DNA of 55,878 nt from an uncultured Blautia sp. (GCA_900547685.1 URHS01000012.1:1-55878); one strand, 5' to 3'. Shown: positions 24,147 through 32,265, counted from the first letter of the stretch. Translations and numbers: made by a program. The notes: generated by a model not told the origin, from the sequence alone.

Positions 24147-25688
24147 TTATTTCAAACTTCCCACTACGCTTTCTGCAATTTCTAAAATCCTGCCGGAATG
24201 AATAAGATTTTTGATATACTCAATATGCGGATGCAAAATCATATCTTTTTCCATAACAGGAACTGTCATTTTCAATTCGCTGTACACGGCTTTTGACACA
24301 GAGCTTACTTCCACATCCTTGTCCTGAAACTGCTGCGCCTCATAGTCAGATAAAAGCTCTATAGCAAGAATGTATTCCAGCTTTTCTGCCACGGTTACCG
24401 CTTTTCTGCAAGCAAAATATCCCATAGCAACATAATCTTCCTGATTGCCGCAGGTAGGAGTATTATCAATGGTTGCAGGTGAACATAAAACTCTCATTTC
24501 ATTGAGCAGCCCTGCCTGTGTATATTGAGGTATCATAAGTCCTGAATTCAACCCCGGCTGACGAATACAGAACCACGGATATCCGGAAAGATTTTCATCA
24601 ATAATTCTGTTATTTCTTCTCTCAGACATTTTACCCAAAGTACAGGCTGCAATACTGGCGCTGTCCATCTCAAGCCCTACATAAGAGGAGTCTGCATTAC
24701 AGGCTGAAATCACATCTTCCTCTCCCGGTTCGCTCCAGATAATCGGATTATCACAACAGGAATTCATTTCTATTTCCAAAGTTCTTCTGGCATCTTCCAG
24801 TGTTTTTCTGGATGCACCATGAAGCTGCGGCATACATCTTAAAGATAATGCATCCTGCACACGACTTCCCTGATATTTCTTTATTACTTTGGAATTTTTC
24901 AAGACTTTTCTTATATTTTCTGCCACTTTCGCCTGTTCACCATGAGGACGAACCTTCATCACTCTTTCATCAAAAGCATTCATCACACCTTTTAATGTCT
25001 CCACTGTCAACGCACCGATGACATCCGCTGTTCTGGCAGCCTGCAGCATATCATACAAAGCCAATGCTCCAAGAGCCGTAGGAGATGTTGTTCCCGAAAC
25101 AAGAGCCAGACCTTCTTTGGAACTTAATTCCATAGGTTGCATACCTGCTCTTTGTAAGGCTTCTTTGCCTGAAAGCAATTCTCCCTGATACCAGGCTTCT
25201 CCTTTACCCAGCAATACCAAAGCTATATGCGCCTCTAAAGCCAGATACCCTACGCTTCCCGCTTCCGGTACTTTTGGTGTAATACCCTTATTTAAAAACG
25301 CTCTATACTTATCCAGAACTTCCAGACGCACACCACTGTTTCCCCGTCCCAAATTCTGTAAAACCATAAGCATAATTCCGCGAACCCCTTCTTCTCTTAA
25401 CGGTTCACCCACGGAAACTGCATGTGTTAAAATAATATTTTCCTGTAACTGTGCTGTTTCCTCTTTTCCGATTGCTTTTGTACAAAGAGCGCCAAAACCG
25501 GTGGTAACACCATACATGACTCTTTCTTCTTCCACCCATTTCTCCACTAAGGTGCGACTTCTCTTTACACGCCGGCAATATTCATCAGAAAAAACAACCT
25601 CTGCCCCATATCGTGCAACTGCTACAAATTCTTCCAGATGAATTGGATTACCCAGCTCTACCCTTTTTATATTTTTACTGTTCTCCAT
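24147..25688 (-). CDS. Histidase-fold lyase without the MIO triad; candidate ergothionase
   Basis: 513-residue member of the aromatic amino acid lyase (HutH/PAL) fold. YGVTTGFG (59-66), HAVSVGEP (89-96) and NLGRGNSG (112-119) match histidase, including the catalytic Tyr59. However, the segment that makes the MIO cofactor (GSVGASGDLAPLAH in histidases) reads GSVGYLALEAH (144-154): three residues are missing and with them Ala-Ser-Gly. The Asn of the MIO-supporting LLNGT motif is also changed (LVSGTT). A cofactor-free lyase of this fold is known: ergothionase, which eliminates trimethylamine from ergothioneine to give thiourocanate, structurally studied from Treponema denticola. Co-transcription with a betaine-type BCCT transporter (14 bases apart) fits a trimethylammonium substrate. 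No other hut genes are nearby. Hercynine or another betaine is the main alternative. Confidence 0.8.
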   Translation of the reverse strand: MENSKNIKRVELGNPIHLEEFVAVARYGAEVVFSDEYCRRVKRSRTLVEKWVEEERVMYGVTTGFGALCTKAIGKEETAQLQENIILTHAVSVGEPLREEGVRGIMLMVLQNLGRGNSGVRLEVLDKYRAFLNKGITPKVPEAGSVGYLALEAHIALVLLGKGEAWYQGELLSGKEALQRAGMQPMELSSKEGLALVSGTTSPTALGALALYDMLQAARTADVIGALTVETLKGVMNAFDERVMKVRPHGEQAKVAENIRKVLKNSKVIKKYQGSRVQDALSLRCMPQLHGASRKTLEDARRTLEIEMNSCCDNPIIWSEPGEEDVISACNADSSYVGLEMDSASIAACTLGKMSERRNNRIIDENLSGYPWFCIRQPGLNSGLMIPQYTQAGLLNEMRVLCSPATIDNTPTCGNQEDYVAMGYFACRKAVTVAEKLEYILAIELLSDYEAQQFQDKDVEVSSVSKAVYSELKMTVPVMEKDMILHPHIEYIKNLIHSGRILEIAESVVGSLK

Positions 25689-25701
25689 TTGTAACCTCCT
25701 G

Positions 25702-27264
25702 CTACATAATATCTTTCTTTGTTTCCTTATCCAGGAAAAACAGTTTTATTGCAGAAGCAACCTGTAAAATGAAAATAGTGAGAACCACAAAACCACCGCA
25801 GGCAGCCAGATATTTTACACCATCAACACCTTGTTCACCGCCTCCGAAAGCAACCATAATACATGCAATTAATCCGATAGAAACGCCCCATACAATTTTC
25901 TGCCAGATTGCCGGTTCTTCATCGTGTTTTGCACCTTTTGTACATAAAGCAGCAATCGTAGTGGACATAGTATCTGCTGTAGTTGAAAAGGCTGCAATAA
26001 GGGCAACAATAATTACCGGAATAATAATTGCGCCTAAAGGCACATGTTTTAAAAATTCCCAAATTCCGGCTACCGCTCCTTCTTCCTGAATAGTCGTAAT
26101 AATATCTGCTTTTCCGCTTGTCTGCCATTTCAAAGCAGTTCCACCCCATACAGAAAACCATACAAAGCCAAAAGATGCAGGTAAAATCCAGTTAATTACC
26201 AAGAACTGACGGACTGTTCTTCCGTAAGCAATAATTGCAAAAAAGATACCCATAAGTGGAGCATAGGCAATCCAGATAGCCCAGTCATACATGGTCCACC
26301 AGGTAACCAGAGCTTCGCCTCCTACTGTTCCCGGATCAAATCCCCATGTCCAGAAACGGTCCAACCAGTATCCTAATCCTACATTTGCCATATTCAGAAT
26401 ATAAAGTGTAGGACCAATTAAAAACAATACAATCAAAAGCACATAAAAAATTTTGGAAGTAAGTCCTGCCAGCCACTTAATTCCTTTATCAATCCCTGTT
26501 ACAGATGCAACAGTAAAAGTTGCTGTAATAATCGCTGTTAAAATAAACCATACAATCGGTCCCTGTTTTATGCCGTAAGCAGAAGAAAGTCCTGTTCCAA
26601 TCAAAGCGAGTCCTGCTCCAAGAGATGATGCCAGTCCAAGTGCAATGGCAAGTACAGATAATACGTCAATGATTGCTTTCCAGAAACCTTTTGTAACCCC
26701 TTCTCCAAAAAGAGGAATTAAAGATGCAGAAACAGAAAGTTCTTTCTTTCTGTTAAAATACATATACGCAATTACCACACCGGAAAGTGCGTACATAGCG
26801 TAAGGAACAAAAGTCCAATTGTAGAAACTGCGTCCCATAGCAAACTGTGCTGCCTCATCAGACAGTGCTTTCACGCCATATCCATCCAGCTCTCCATAAA
26901 TATTTCCAAAATAGATCAAAACTTCATTTACACCATAAGTAATCAACCCTGTTGCAATACCGCCGGTGAGCGTCATAGCAAACCATGAACCAAAAGAATA
27001 TTTCGCTTTGGCATCTTTACCTCCAAAACGAATGTTACCTGTCTTTGAAAAAGCCAATAATGTCACAACCACTAAAGTTACCATGGCAACTACCTGATAC
27101 AGCCATCCAAAGGAATCCAAAGACCATGAAAAAATCCCCTTTGTAACTTTTGTCAGCCATTCATTGTTTATGATGCCTAAAATTGCCGCGCCCCCTATCA
27201 CCAGAAAACAAGGAATAAATACGTTCCAGCGTATAGGTTTTTTGTTTGTCTTATTTCCTTCCAT
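25702..27264 (-). CDS. BCCT-family betaine/carnitine/choline-type transporter
   Basis: 520-residue, 12-helix secondary transporter of the betaine-choline-carnitine family. It shows the Trp-rich family core WWTMYDWAIWIAYAPLMGIF (about residues 320-339), the following AIIAYGRTVRQFLVINW, a Gly-rich helix GGIATGLITYGVNEVL in the region of the substrate-binding helix, and FWTWGFDPGT. BCCT carriers import quaternary ammonium compounds by ion symport or antiport. It is the first gene behind a consensus sigma-54 promoter and lies 14 bases upstream of the histidase-fold lyase. This makes ergothioneine, a trimethylated betaine of thiohistidine, a reasonable cargo. The cargo is inferred. Confidence 0.93.
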   Translation of the reverse strand: MEGNKTNKKPIRWNVFIPCFLVIGGAAILGIINNEWLTKVTKGIFSWSLDSFGWLYQVVAMVTLVVVTLLAFSKTGNIRFGGKDAKAKYSFGSWFAMTLTGGIATGLITYGVNEVLIYFGNIYGELDGYGVKALSDEAAQFAMGRSFYNWTFVPYAMYALSGVVIAYMYFNRKKELSVSASLIPLFGEGVTKGFWKAIIDVLSVLAIALGLASSLGAGLALIGTGLSSAYGIKQGPIVWFILTAIITATFTVASVTGIDKGIKWLAGLTSKIFYVLLIVLFLIGPTLYILNMANVGLGYWLDRFWTWGFDPGTVGGEALVTWWTMYDWAIWIAYAPLMGIFFAIIAYGRTVRQFLVINWILPASFGFVWFSVWGGTALKWQTSGKADIITTIQEEGAVAGIWEFLKHVPLGAIIIPVIIVALIAAFSTTADTMSTTIAALCTKGAKHDEEPAIWQKIVWGVSIGLIACIMVAFGGGEQGVDGVKYLAACGGFVVLTIFILQVASAIKLFFLDKETKKDIM

Positions 27265-27326
27265 ACTTTTCTTTGTCCGATTTTAAAATCGGCTCGCTCC
27301 TTTCTTTTGTTTTATACCATACTAAT

Positions 27327-27344
27327 ATGCAATTTTCGTGCCAA
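27327..27344 (-). promoter_or_regulatory. Consensus sigma-54 promoter of the BCCT / lyase operon
   Basis: On the minus strand TTGGCACGAAAATTGCAT gives TGGCAC-N5-TTGCA, a full match to the -24/-12 consensus. The predicted transcription start is about 50 bases before the BCCT start codon. It is the only site of this kind I found in the window. Confidence 0.9.
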
Positions 27345-27390
27345 ATAAAAAAAGTGTAATTTTCCACGTTTTTCTTTTTTTCCACGATTT

Positions 27391-27437
27391 AAAAGTGCCA
27401 AATAATTTTGCATTATGCAAATTTATTTGGCACTTTT
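27391..27437. promoter_or_regulatory. 47-bp near-perfect palindrome, probable activator binding site
   Basis: The 23-base arm AAAAGTGCCAAATAATTTTGCAT is followed by one central T and the complementary arm with a single mismatch pair. Each arm holds a GTGCCAAATAA block, which also occurs at the sigma-54 promoter. The centre is about 95 bp upstream of the predicted sigma-54 start, the usual enhancer distance, and the right edge abuts the -35 of the divergent regulator gene. Confidence 0.75.
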
Positions 27438-27438
27438 C

Positions 27439-27467
27439 TTGTCTTAAACCTTTTCCACTGATATAAT
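27439..27467 (+). promoter_or_regulatory. SigA-type promoter of the sigma-54 activator gene
   Basis: TTGTCT (27439-27444) and TATAAT (27462-27467) are spaced by 17 bases, about 49 bases before the regulator ATG. Its -35 is adjacent to the palindrome, so activator binding could also control its own gene. Confidence 0.7.
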
Positions 27468-27515
27468 AATCAAAACAGCACTTACAGACAAATTACAAAA
27501 AGGAGAATTTTTCAT

Positions 27516-29180
27516 ATGAAAGCTTTTTATGATATCTGTTTTACCACAAATGAACAATATCTATTTCTTCATGTACAATACGGAAACATTCATATAGAAA
27601 ATACTTATGCACCATTATTTAAAAACTGGATTTCCTATCAAAGACACATTACTTCTGTTTTCCCTATTACCGAAGAAGGCACAAACGGTGAATTTATCTG
27701 GGATGGAGACTCTTTTTTCTATGAAAGAATGGATGCACCAAATAAAGGCTTTTATTATTTCTTAGTAAAACAGAACCACTTAGAAGATTTACTGATTCAA
27801 TCTTTAAATTTAATTACCGATGGTGTTCAGATTTATGATGAAAACGGATGTGCTCTGTTTTTTAATCAGGCAAGCCGCAATCTTTCTCACATTCCCCCTG
27901 CTCTGGACATAAGAGGACGCCACCTTTTAGATTTATTTGCCATTGATGAGCAAATCAGCACAACCATGACTGCCTTACGTACCAAAGCTCCTGTTATTAA
28001 CCGAGTAGACCATTTTTCTACTTCCGGGGGTGTTTCCATTGCCTCTGTCAATACCTCTTATCCTGTTTCAAAGGACAATGAAGTAATCGGTGCCATTGTA
28101 TTTGAACAGACACAGGAAATAATTGACTGCAGCAAAGAAAAAATGGCACAGGCAGAAAAAGCGCTGCGTGATTTCCACCCCAATACTCCTCCTACCCGTT
28201 TTTCCGGTTATACTTTCGACCACATTATCGGGCATGGAGAAAATCTCCAAAAAGCAGTTCGTATAGCCAGAAAAATTGCTCCTCAAAACAATTCTGTTCT
28301 TCTGGTGGGAGAAACAGGAACCGGAAAAGAAATTTTTGCTCAAAGTATTCACCGTTGCAGTCCCAGAAAAAACAAAAAATTTGTAGCGTTAAACTGTGCT
28401 GCAATTCCGGAAACTCTTATTGAAAGTCTTTTATTCGGAACACAAAAAGGCAGTTTTACAGGCAGCGAAAATAAAGCCGGATATTTTGAAGAAGCAGAAG
28501 GCGGGACTTTATTTTTAGATGAAATGAACTCTATGAGTCTTGCCATGCAGTCAAAAATTTTACGTGCCCTTCAAGAAAATTCTTTCCGCAGAGTAGGTGG
28601 ACAAAAGGATATTTCCATGGATGTCCGTATTATTTCTTCCTGTAATAAAGATCCATTCCTCTGTATTAAAGAAAACGAACTGCGAAAAGACCTTTTTTAC
28701 CGTCTTTCCACAGTTATGATTGAATTGCCTCCTCTTAGAAATCACAAAGAAGACTTAGAAGAACTTATTCAATATCATCTTCGTTCTACTGTATTTCAAT
28801 ATGTACACAGTTCCACAGAACTCAGTCCGGAAGTCATGGAACTTTTCTATCATTATGATTGGCCGGGAAATGTAAGAGAATTATTCCATGTATTAGATTA
28901 TGTCCGCAATATCTCTGACGGAAATACTATCCTTTTAGAGCATTTACCTTCTTACCTTCTAAAAACAAAAAAAGCACCGGAAACTATTAAAAAAGTTCCC
29001 GATACTTCTATCTCTTTTCAAAATACGTCTCTTCAAAACATGATGGACGAATATGAACATGAAATTCTGCGTTCTGCTTTAGAACATTTTGGATACAATA
29101 TTACAAAAACTGCTGACGCTTTGGGTATCCGCAGACAAAGTCTGCAATATCGTATTCACAAATACGGCATTCATATTTAA
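27516..29180 (+). CDS. Sigma-54-dependent transcriptional activator with PAS sensor domain
   Basis: 554-residue enhancer-binding protein. An unclassified N-terminal region (1-95) leads to a PAS-like domain (about 100-215, from LNLITDGVQIYDENG), then the AAA+ domain with Walker A GETGTGKE (about 267-274), the sigma-54 contact loop, Walker B GGTLFLDEM and the Arg-rich DVRIISSCN segment, and a Fis-type helix-turn-helix at the end (NITKTADALGIRRQSLQYR). The contact loop reads GSFTGS instead of GAFTGA, two conservative changes. It is divergent from the BCCT/lyase operon, which has a consensus sigma-54 promoter, and so is the likely activator of it, probably sensing the substrate through the N-terminal/PAS part. 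It meets rpoN tail to tail with a 4-bp overlap. Confidence 0.92.
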   Translation: MKAFYDICFTTNEQYLFLHVQYGNIHIENTYAPLFKNWISYQRHITSVFPITEEGTNGEFIWDGDSFFYERMDAPNKGFYYFLVKQNHLEDLLIQSLNLITDGVQIYDENGCALFFNQASRNLSHIPPALDIRGRHLLDLFAIDEQISTTMTALRTKAPVINRVDHFSTSGGVSIASVNTSYPVSKDNEVIGAIVFEQTQEIIDCSKEKMAQAEKALRDFHPNTPPTRFSGYTFDHIIGHGENLQKAVRIARKIAPQNNSVLLVGETGTGKEIFAQSIHRCSPRKNKKFVALNCAAIPETLIESLLFGTQKGSFTGSENKAGYFEEAEGGTLFLDEMNSMSLAMQSKILRALQENSFRRVGGQKDISMDVRIISSCNKDPFLCIKENELRKDLFYRLSTVMIELPPLRNHKEDLEELIQYHLRSTVFQYVHSSTELSPEVMELFYHYDWPGNVRELFHVLDYVRNISDGNTILLEHLPSYLLKTKKAPETIKKVPDTSISFQNTSLQNMMDEYEHEILRSALEHFGYNITKTADALGIRRQSLQYRIHKYGIHI

Positions 29181-30493
29181 TATTCTTTTCTTCCAAATGC
29201 TTCGCTGATATTCATAGAATTTCTGTATTTAGCAATAGTTCTGCGGGAAATATCGATACCCATTTCCTGCAGTTTCTCTGCTAAAATCCTGTCGCTGTAT
29301 GGTTTTTTCTTATCCTCTTTCTCTATGATATTTTTTAAACATTCTTTCACATACTCAGTACTCTTATCTGTTCCTGAAGAAAAGAAAAAAGAAAGGGGAA
29401 ACATACCCCATGTACACTGCAGATATTTTCCCTGTACGGCACGACTAATTGTAGAAGGATGTACCTGCAGTCTTTTCGCTGTTTCCTTCTGAGTCATAGG
29501 CTTCAAATAATTTTTACCCTTTTGAAAAAATTCTGTCTGACTTCGTAAAATCTCCTCTGTAAGATGCAACAAAGTATGATTTCTCTGTTCTATACAACTT
29601 TTCAGCCATTCTGCCTGACGAATTTTTCCTTTAATATATTTTTCTGCTTCTTCTCCCTGATTCTGCATCATCTGTCTATAAAAAGAACTGATACAAATTT
29701 CCGGACTGTCATAATCATTGACCAAAATTTCAAAGTAATCCTTTAATTTTACAACAATCACATCAGGAATAATATAGTTTTTATATGGTCTTCCCGGAAA
29801 ATATCCTGCCGGTTTGGGATTTTGCTCTTTGATTTCCTCACAAGCTTGCGCAACCTCTTTTAAATCTCTGCCTGTTTCTTTTGCAATTTTAACTAACTGA
29901 TTCTTTGCAAATTCATCTATGTAATTTTCTACAATTTCACACGCAAGAGAAGTACATCCTTTCTTTCGCAATTGTATCAGCAAACACTCCTGAAAATTTA
30001 ACGCACCTACCCCTAAAGGCTCCATGGTACATAAAATCTGTCTGGCCTTCTGTACTTTTTCCGGTGAAATTCCCAGAACATCTGCGATTTCCTCCTCCTT
30101 TTCAAGTAAATAACCTCTCTCATCAAGACTTTGTATCATATAGCTTATGATAGAAGAAACTTTCTTATCCAAGTCCATAAAAGCCAACTGTTCCAGTAAA
30201 TATTCTCTTAAATCCGGCTCATTTTCTTTCCAAAATTCACTGCTTTCTTCCAGCTCCTGCTGATAATATACTTTATTTTGATAATCTCCGTTTTCCAACC
30301 ATTCCAGCTTTCTCATGGTATCATCATTTTCCTGTTTTTTAGACCTTTCCTCCAATTCAATTACAGGATTTTCCAGCATAACCTCCTGTACATATTGTTT
30401 TAAATCCCATGCTGTCATTTGCAAAACAGAAACAGCCTGAACCATCTCCTGAGATACCTTTGTCTGTATTTCTAATTCTTGTTTTAATTCCAT
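29177..30493 (-). CDS. rpoN: RNA polymerase sigma-54 factor
   Basis: 438-residue sigma-54. The N-terminal activator-interaction region is Gln-rich and ends near LENPVIELEE; the core-binding region follows, then a helix-turn-helix (TAKRLQVHPSTISRAVQGKY, about 315-334) and the C-terminal RpoN box, here SRRTIAKYRN, which reads the -24 element. Length is somewhat short compared with about 470 in proteobacteria but normal for Clostridia. It lies 36 bases after the 90-residue membrane protein gene, behind AGAGGG, and is convergent with the sigma-54 activator, so the sigma factor, its activator and its target promoter are all within 4 kb. Confidence 0.95.
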   Translation of the reverse strand: MELKQELEIQTKVSQEMVQAVSVLQMTAWDLKQYVQEVMLENPVIELEERSKKQENDDTMRKLEWLENGDYQNKVYYQQELEESSEFWKENEPDLREYLLEQLAFMDLDKKVSSIISYMIQSLDERGYLLEKEEEIADVLGISPEKVQKARQILCTMEPLGVGALNFQECLLIQLRKKGCTSLACEIVENYIDEFAKNQLVKIAKETGRDLKEVAQACEEIKEQNPKPAGYFPGRPYKNYIIPDVIVVKLKDYFEILVNDYDSPEICISSFYRQMMQNQGEEAEKYIKGKIRQAEWLKSCIEQRNHTLLHLTEEILRSQTEFFQKGKNYLKPMTQKETAKRLQVHPSTISRAVQGKYLQCTWGMFPLSFFFSSGTDKSTEYVKECLKNIIEKEDKKKPYSDRILAEKLQEMGIDISRRTIAKYRNSMNISEAFGRKEY

Positions 30494-30529
30494 TGAAATC
30501 CCTCTGCTTTCCCCCTTTACATTCCAAGA

Positions 30530-30802
30530 TTATTTCTTTTTATCTGCTTTCTTGGAAAACTCTCTTTTCCGAAACAGACTGCGAAGCAATACCATCCACC
30601 CCCATGAAATAGAAACTGCCGGAAGTGCAGACAAGAAGATTCCTTTCACAGGAGATATTTCCGTAAACACTACCGGGGCAAAAAACATAGCAAAAATAAC
30701 TGCCATCATAACCACTAATGTCACTTTTTCTTTCATGGTATTCGGCGGAGTTAAAAAAATCTTTACAAGATCCATTTCCAATCTTTCCGGTTCTTTCTTC
30801 AT
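30530..30802 (-). CDS. Small two-helix membrane protein upstream of rpoN
   Basis: 90-residue protein with two hydrophobic segments (about 26-46 and 52-74) and a Lys/Arg-rich C-terminal tail (FRKREFSKKADKKK). It has a strong AGGAGGAAAA ribosome binding site, which selects this frame over two overlapping open frames of similar length. It lies between the ThuA-like gene (41 bases upstream) and rpoN (36 bases downstream), in a likely three-gene operon. No family recognised. Confidence 0.68.
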   Translation of the reverse strand: MKKEPERLEMDLVKIFLTPPNTMKEKVTLVVMMAVIFAMFFAPVVFTEISPVKGIFLSALPAVSISWGWMVLLRSLFRKREFSKKADKKK

Positions 30803-30843
30803 TTGATATTTTCCTCCTAATTCTCAGTTTCTGGAAATATGTA

Positions 30844-31551
30844 TTACGCTCTAACCGCTTCACATTCAGGATATCTTCGTTCTTTAGAAAAAGGTGTACA
30901 AAATCTTACTGCATTGATAATCACCTGCTGAATCTCCGGCATATAATAAATCGGATATTCTTCATGTCCCGGTTGAAAATAAAAGATTTTTCCCCGTCCT
31001 CTGTAAAACAAACATCCACTTCGAAACACCTGCCCACCGGAAAACCAGCCATTAAAAATCACATCATCTGGTTTTGGAATATCGAAAAATTCTCCGTACA
31101 TCTCTTCTTCCGGAATTTCAATCATTTCAGGAATCCCCTCAGCAATAGGATGTGTAGGCTCAACACACCACAACTTTTCCTGCTCCCCATGTTTCCATTT
31201 TAAAGACATTGTAGTTCCCATCAGTCTTTTCATAATTTTACTAAAATGTGCGGAATGAAGCGCAATAAGCCCCATACCGGACAGTACATGGCGCTGTACT
31301 CTCTGCGCAACTTCATCTGAAAACTCATCTTGAAGCTGATGACTCCATATAATCAAAACATCTGTCTCATTCAGGACATCTTCCGTCAGTCCATGTTCTT
31401 CCATATTAAAGGTTGCTGTCCGAACAGAAAACTCTTCCTCTTTTGACAGAAATTCTGCAATACATCCATGAATCCCTTCCGGATAAATCTTATGAATTTG
31501 TTCATTTTCTATTTCTTGTTTATATTCATTCCAAACAGTAACTCGAATCAT
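30844..31551 (-). CDS. ThuA-like domain protein
   Basis: 235-residue protein of the ThuA/trehalose-utilisation fold, related to class I glutamine amidotransferase-like domains. Typical stretches are RVTVWNEYKQE at the N-terminus, DVLIIWSHQLQDEF, GLIALHSAHFSKIMKRLMG, THPIAEGIPE, and the C-terminal KIFYFQPGHEEYPIYY. ThuA-like proteins occur in sugar uptake and utilisation clusters; the biochemical role is not settled. No sugar genes adjoin here; the downstream genes are a small membrane protein and rpoN. The start is the ATG behind GGGGGAATATC at 31549-31551; the open frame extending to 31680 lacks a ribosome binding site and runs into a hairpin-rich region. Confidence 0.88.
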   Translation of the reverse strand: MIRVTVWNEYKQEIENEQIHKIYPEGIHGCIAEFLSKEEEFSVRTATFNMEEHGLTEDVLNETDVLIIWSHQLQDEFSDEVAQRVQRHVLSGMGLIALHSAHFSKIMKRLMGTTMSLKWKHGEQEKLWCVEPTHPIAEGIPEMIEIPEEEMYGEFFDIPKPDDVIFNGWFSGGQVFRSGCLFYRGRGKIFYFQPGHEEYPIYYMPEIQQVIINAVRFCTPFSKERRYPECEAVRA

Positions 31552-31584
31552 GATATTCCCCCAATTTTTTCTTTTACTATGTAT

Positions 31585-31950
31585 CATTATACCATATACG
31601 CAGGCGAGGAAGCGCTCGTCAGAGCATTTTCTCGGCAAGTTGTGGCTTGCCTGGTATAATCCGGCATTTTGGGACGGCAAGCTGGTTTATCAGCTTGGTT
31701 TGCACTTTGTGCAAACATTATACCACAAATACATCCGAAAACGAAACAAAAAAACAGAGTCCATATTCTGCCAACGATATGTCTCTGTTTCTTTGTCTAT
31801 GAGGATTCGACATTGCTTCTCACCGTATACTTTTTATGCGGAGGAGATATACGGTATCTGCATATTCATGCAGTAATTCAGTAACTTGTAACAGTAACTG
31901 TAGATTTATCATATACCACCTAAACAAAGTTTACAAGCCTCCCTGGGGGT
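31585..31950. other. Hairpin-rich 370-bp intergenic region
   Basis: No gene is supported here. It holds at least six short stem-loops: 31603-31620, 31634-31651, 31679-31696, 31698-31716 (GTTTGCAC-TTT-GTGCAAAC), 31822-31855 (ACCGTATA...TATACGGT) and 31858-31873 (CTGCAT-ATTC-ATGCAG), besides a terminator at 31752-31790. The extended -10 sequence TGGTATAAT occurs three times (31586-31594 and 31717-31725 on minus, 31652-31660 on plus); the first is well placed as the ThuA-operon promoter. Confidence 0.6.
31752..31790 (-). terminator. Intrinsic terminator downstream of the ABC/CsoR operon
   Basis: On the minus strand AAACAGAG pairs with CTCTGTTT around an inner CATAT/ATATG stem, followed by a run of T residues (TTTTTTTGTTT). 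It is about 170 bases beyond the CsoR-family stop. Confidence 0.7.
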
Positions 31951-31963
31951 TCATTTTTTAGTT

Positions 31964-32239
31964 TTATTTAATAAAACTGTCGATTCCCTTCTTCAATTTT
32001 CCCAGACCTTCTTTGTCCTGAAATTCCAGCTCTTCCTCCAGACATTCCTCCATATACTGCTTTAAAATTTCCTTCCCTGCACCATTTACTGCTGATTTTA
32101 CTGCTGCCAGTTGGATAAGTACCTCACTGCAGTCCCTGCCGTCTTCTACCATTTTTTTTACCATTTTCAAATGCCCTGTTGCCCTTGCCAGACGGTTTAC
32201 CATAGCTTTATCATAGGTGGTCTGTTTTTTATCTTCCAT
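31964..32239 (-). CDS. CsoR/DUF156-family repressor with Cys-Tyr-Cys ligand set
   Basis: 91-residue all-helical repressor of the CsoR/RcnR/FrmR/CstR family: VNRLARATGHLKMVKKMVED, then RDCSEVLIQLAAVKSAV and ILKQYMEECLEE. In Cu(I)-sensing CsoR the ligands are Cys36, His61 and Cys65; here the aligned residues are Cys37, Tyr62 and Cys66. The missing His argues against standard Cu(I) sensing; Cys-x-Cys without His is the pattern of the persulfide sensor CstR. The gene ends a seven-gene operon after the DJ-1-like gene (26 bases apart). A CCCC/GGGG palindrome typical of CsoR-family operators overlaps the operon promoter at 38.05 kb, so autoregulation of the whole transporter operon is likely. Confidence 0.9.
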   Translation of the reverse strand: MEDKKQTTYDKAMVNRLARATGHLKMVKKMVEDGRDCSEVLIQLAAVKSAVNGAGKEILKQYMEECLEEELEFQDKEGLGKLKKGIDSFIK

Positions 32240-32265
32240 ATTTTTCTCCTAAAAGGCAGCTGGTA

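Noticed and set aside
24147..25688. Canonical histidine ammonia-lyase (hutH) of a histidine-degradation operon
   Set aside because: The MIO-forming Ala-Ser-Gly is deleted, the supporting Asn is changed, and no urocanase, imidazolonepropionase or formimino enzyme gene is nearby; the partner gene is a betaine-type carrier.
30540..30863. Alternative 107-residue frame and an opposite-strand 84-residue frame over the small rpoN-upstream gene
   Set aside because: Only the 90-residue frame has a strong AGGAGGAAAA site and a two-helix membrane profile with a basic tail.
31586..31660. Invertible promoter flanked by ATTATACCA / TGGTATAAT
   Set aside because: The inverted repeats are only nine bases, match a common extended -10 sequence, and no invertase gene is close; coincidence is more likely.
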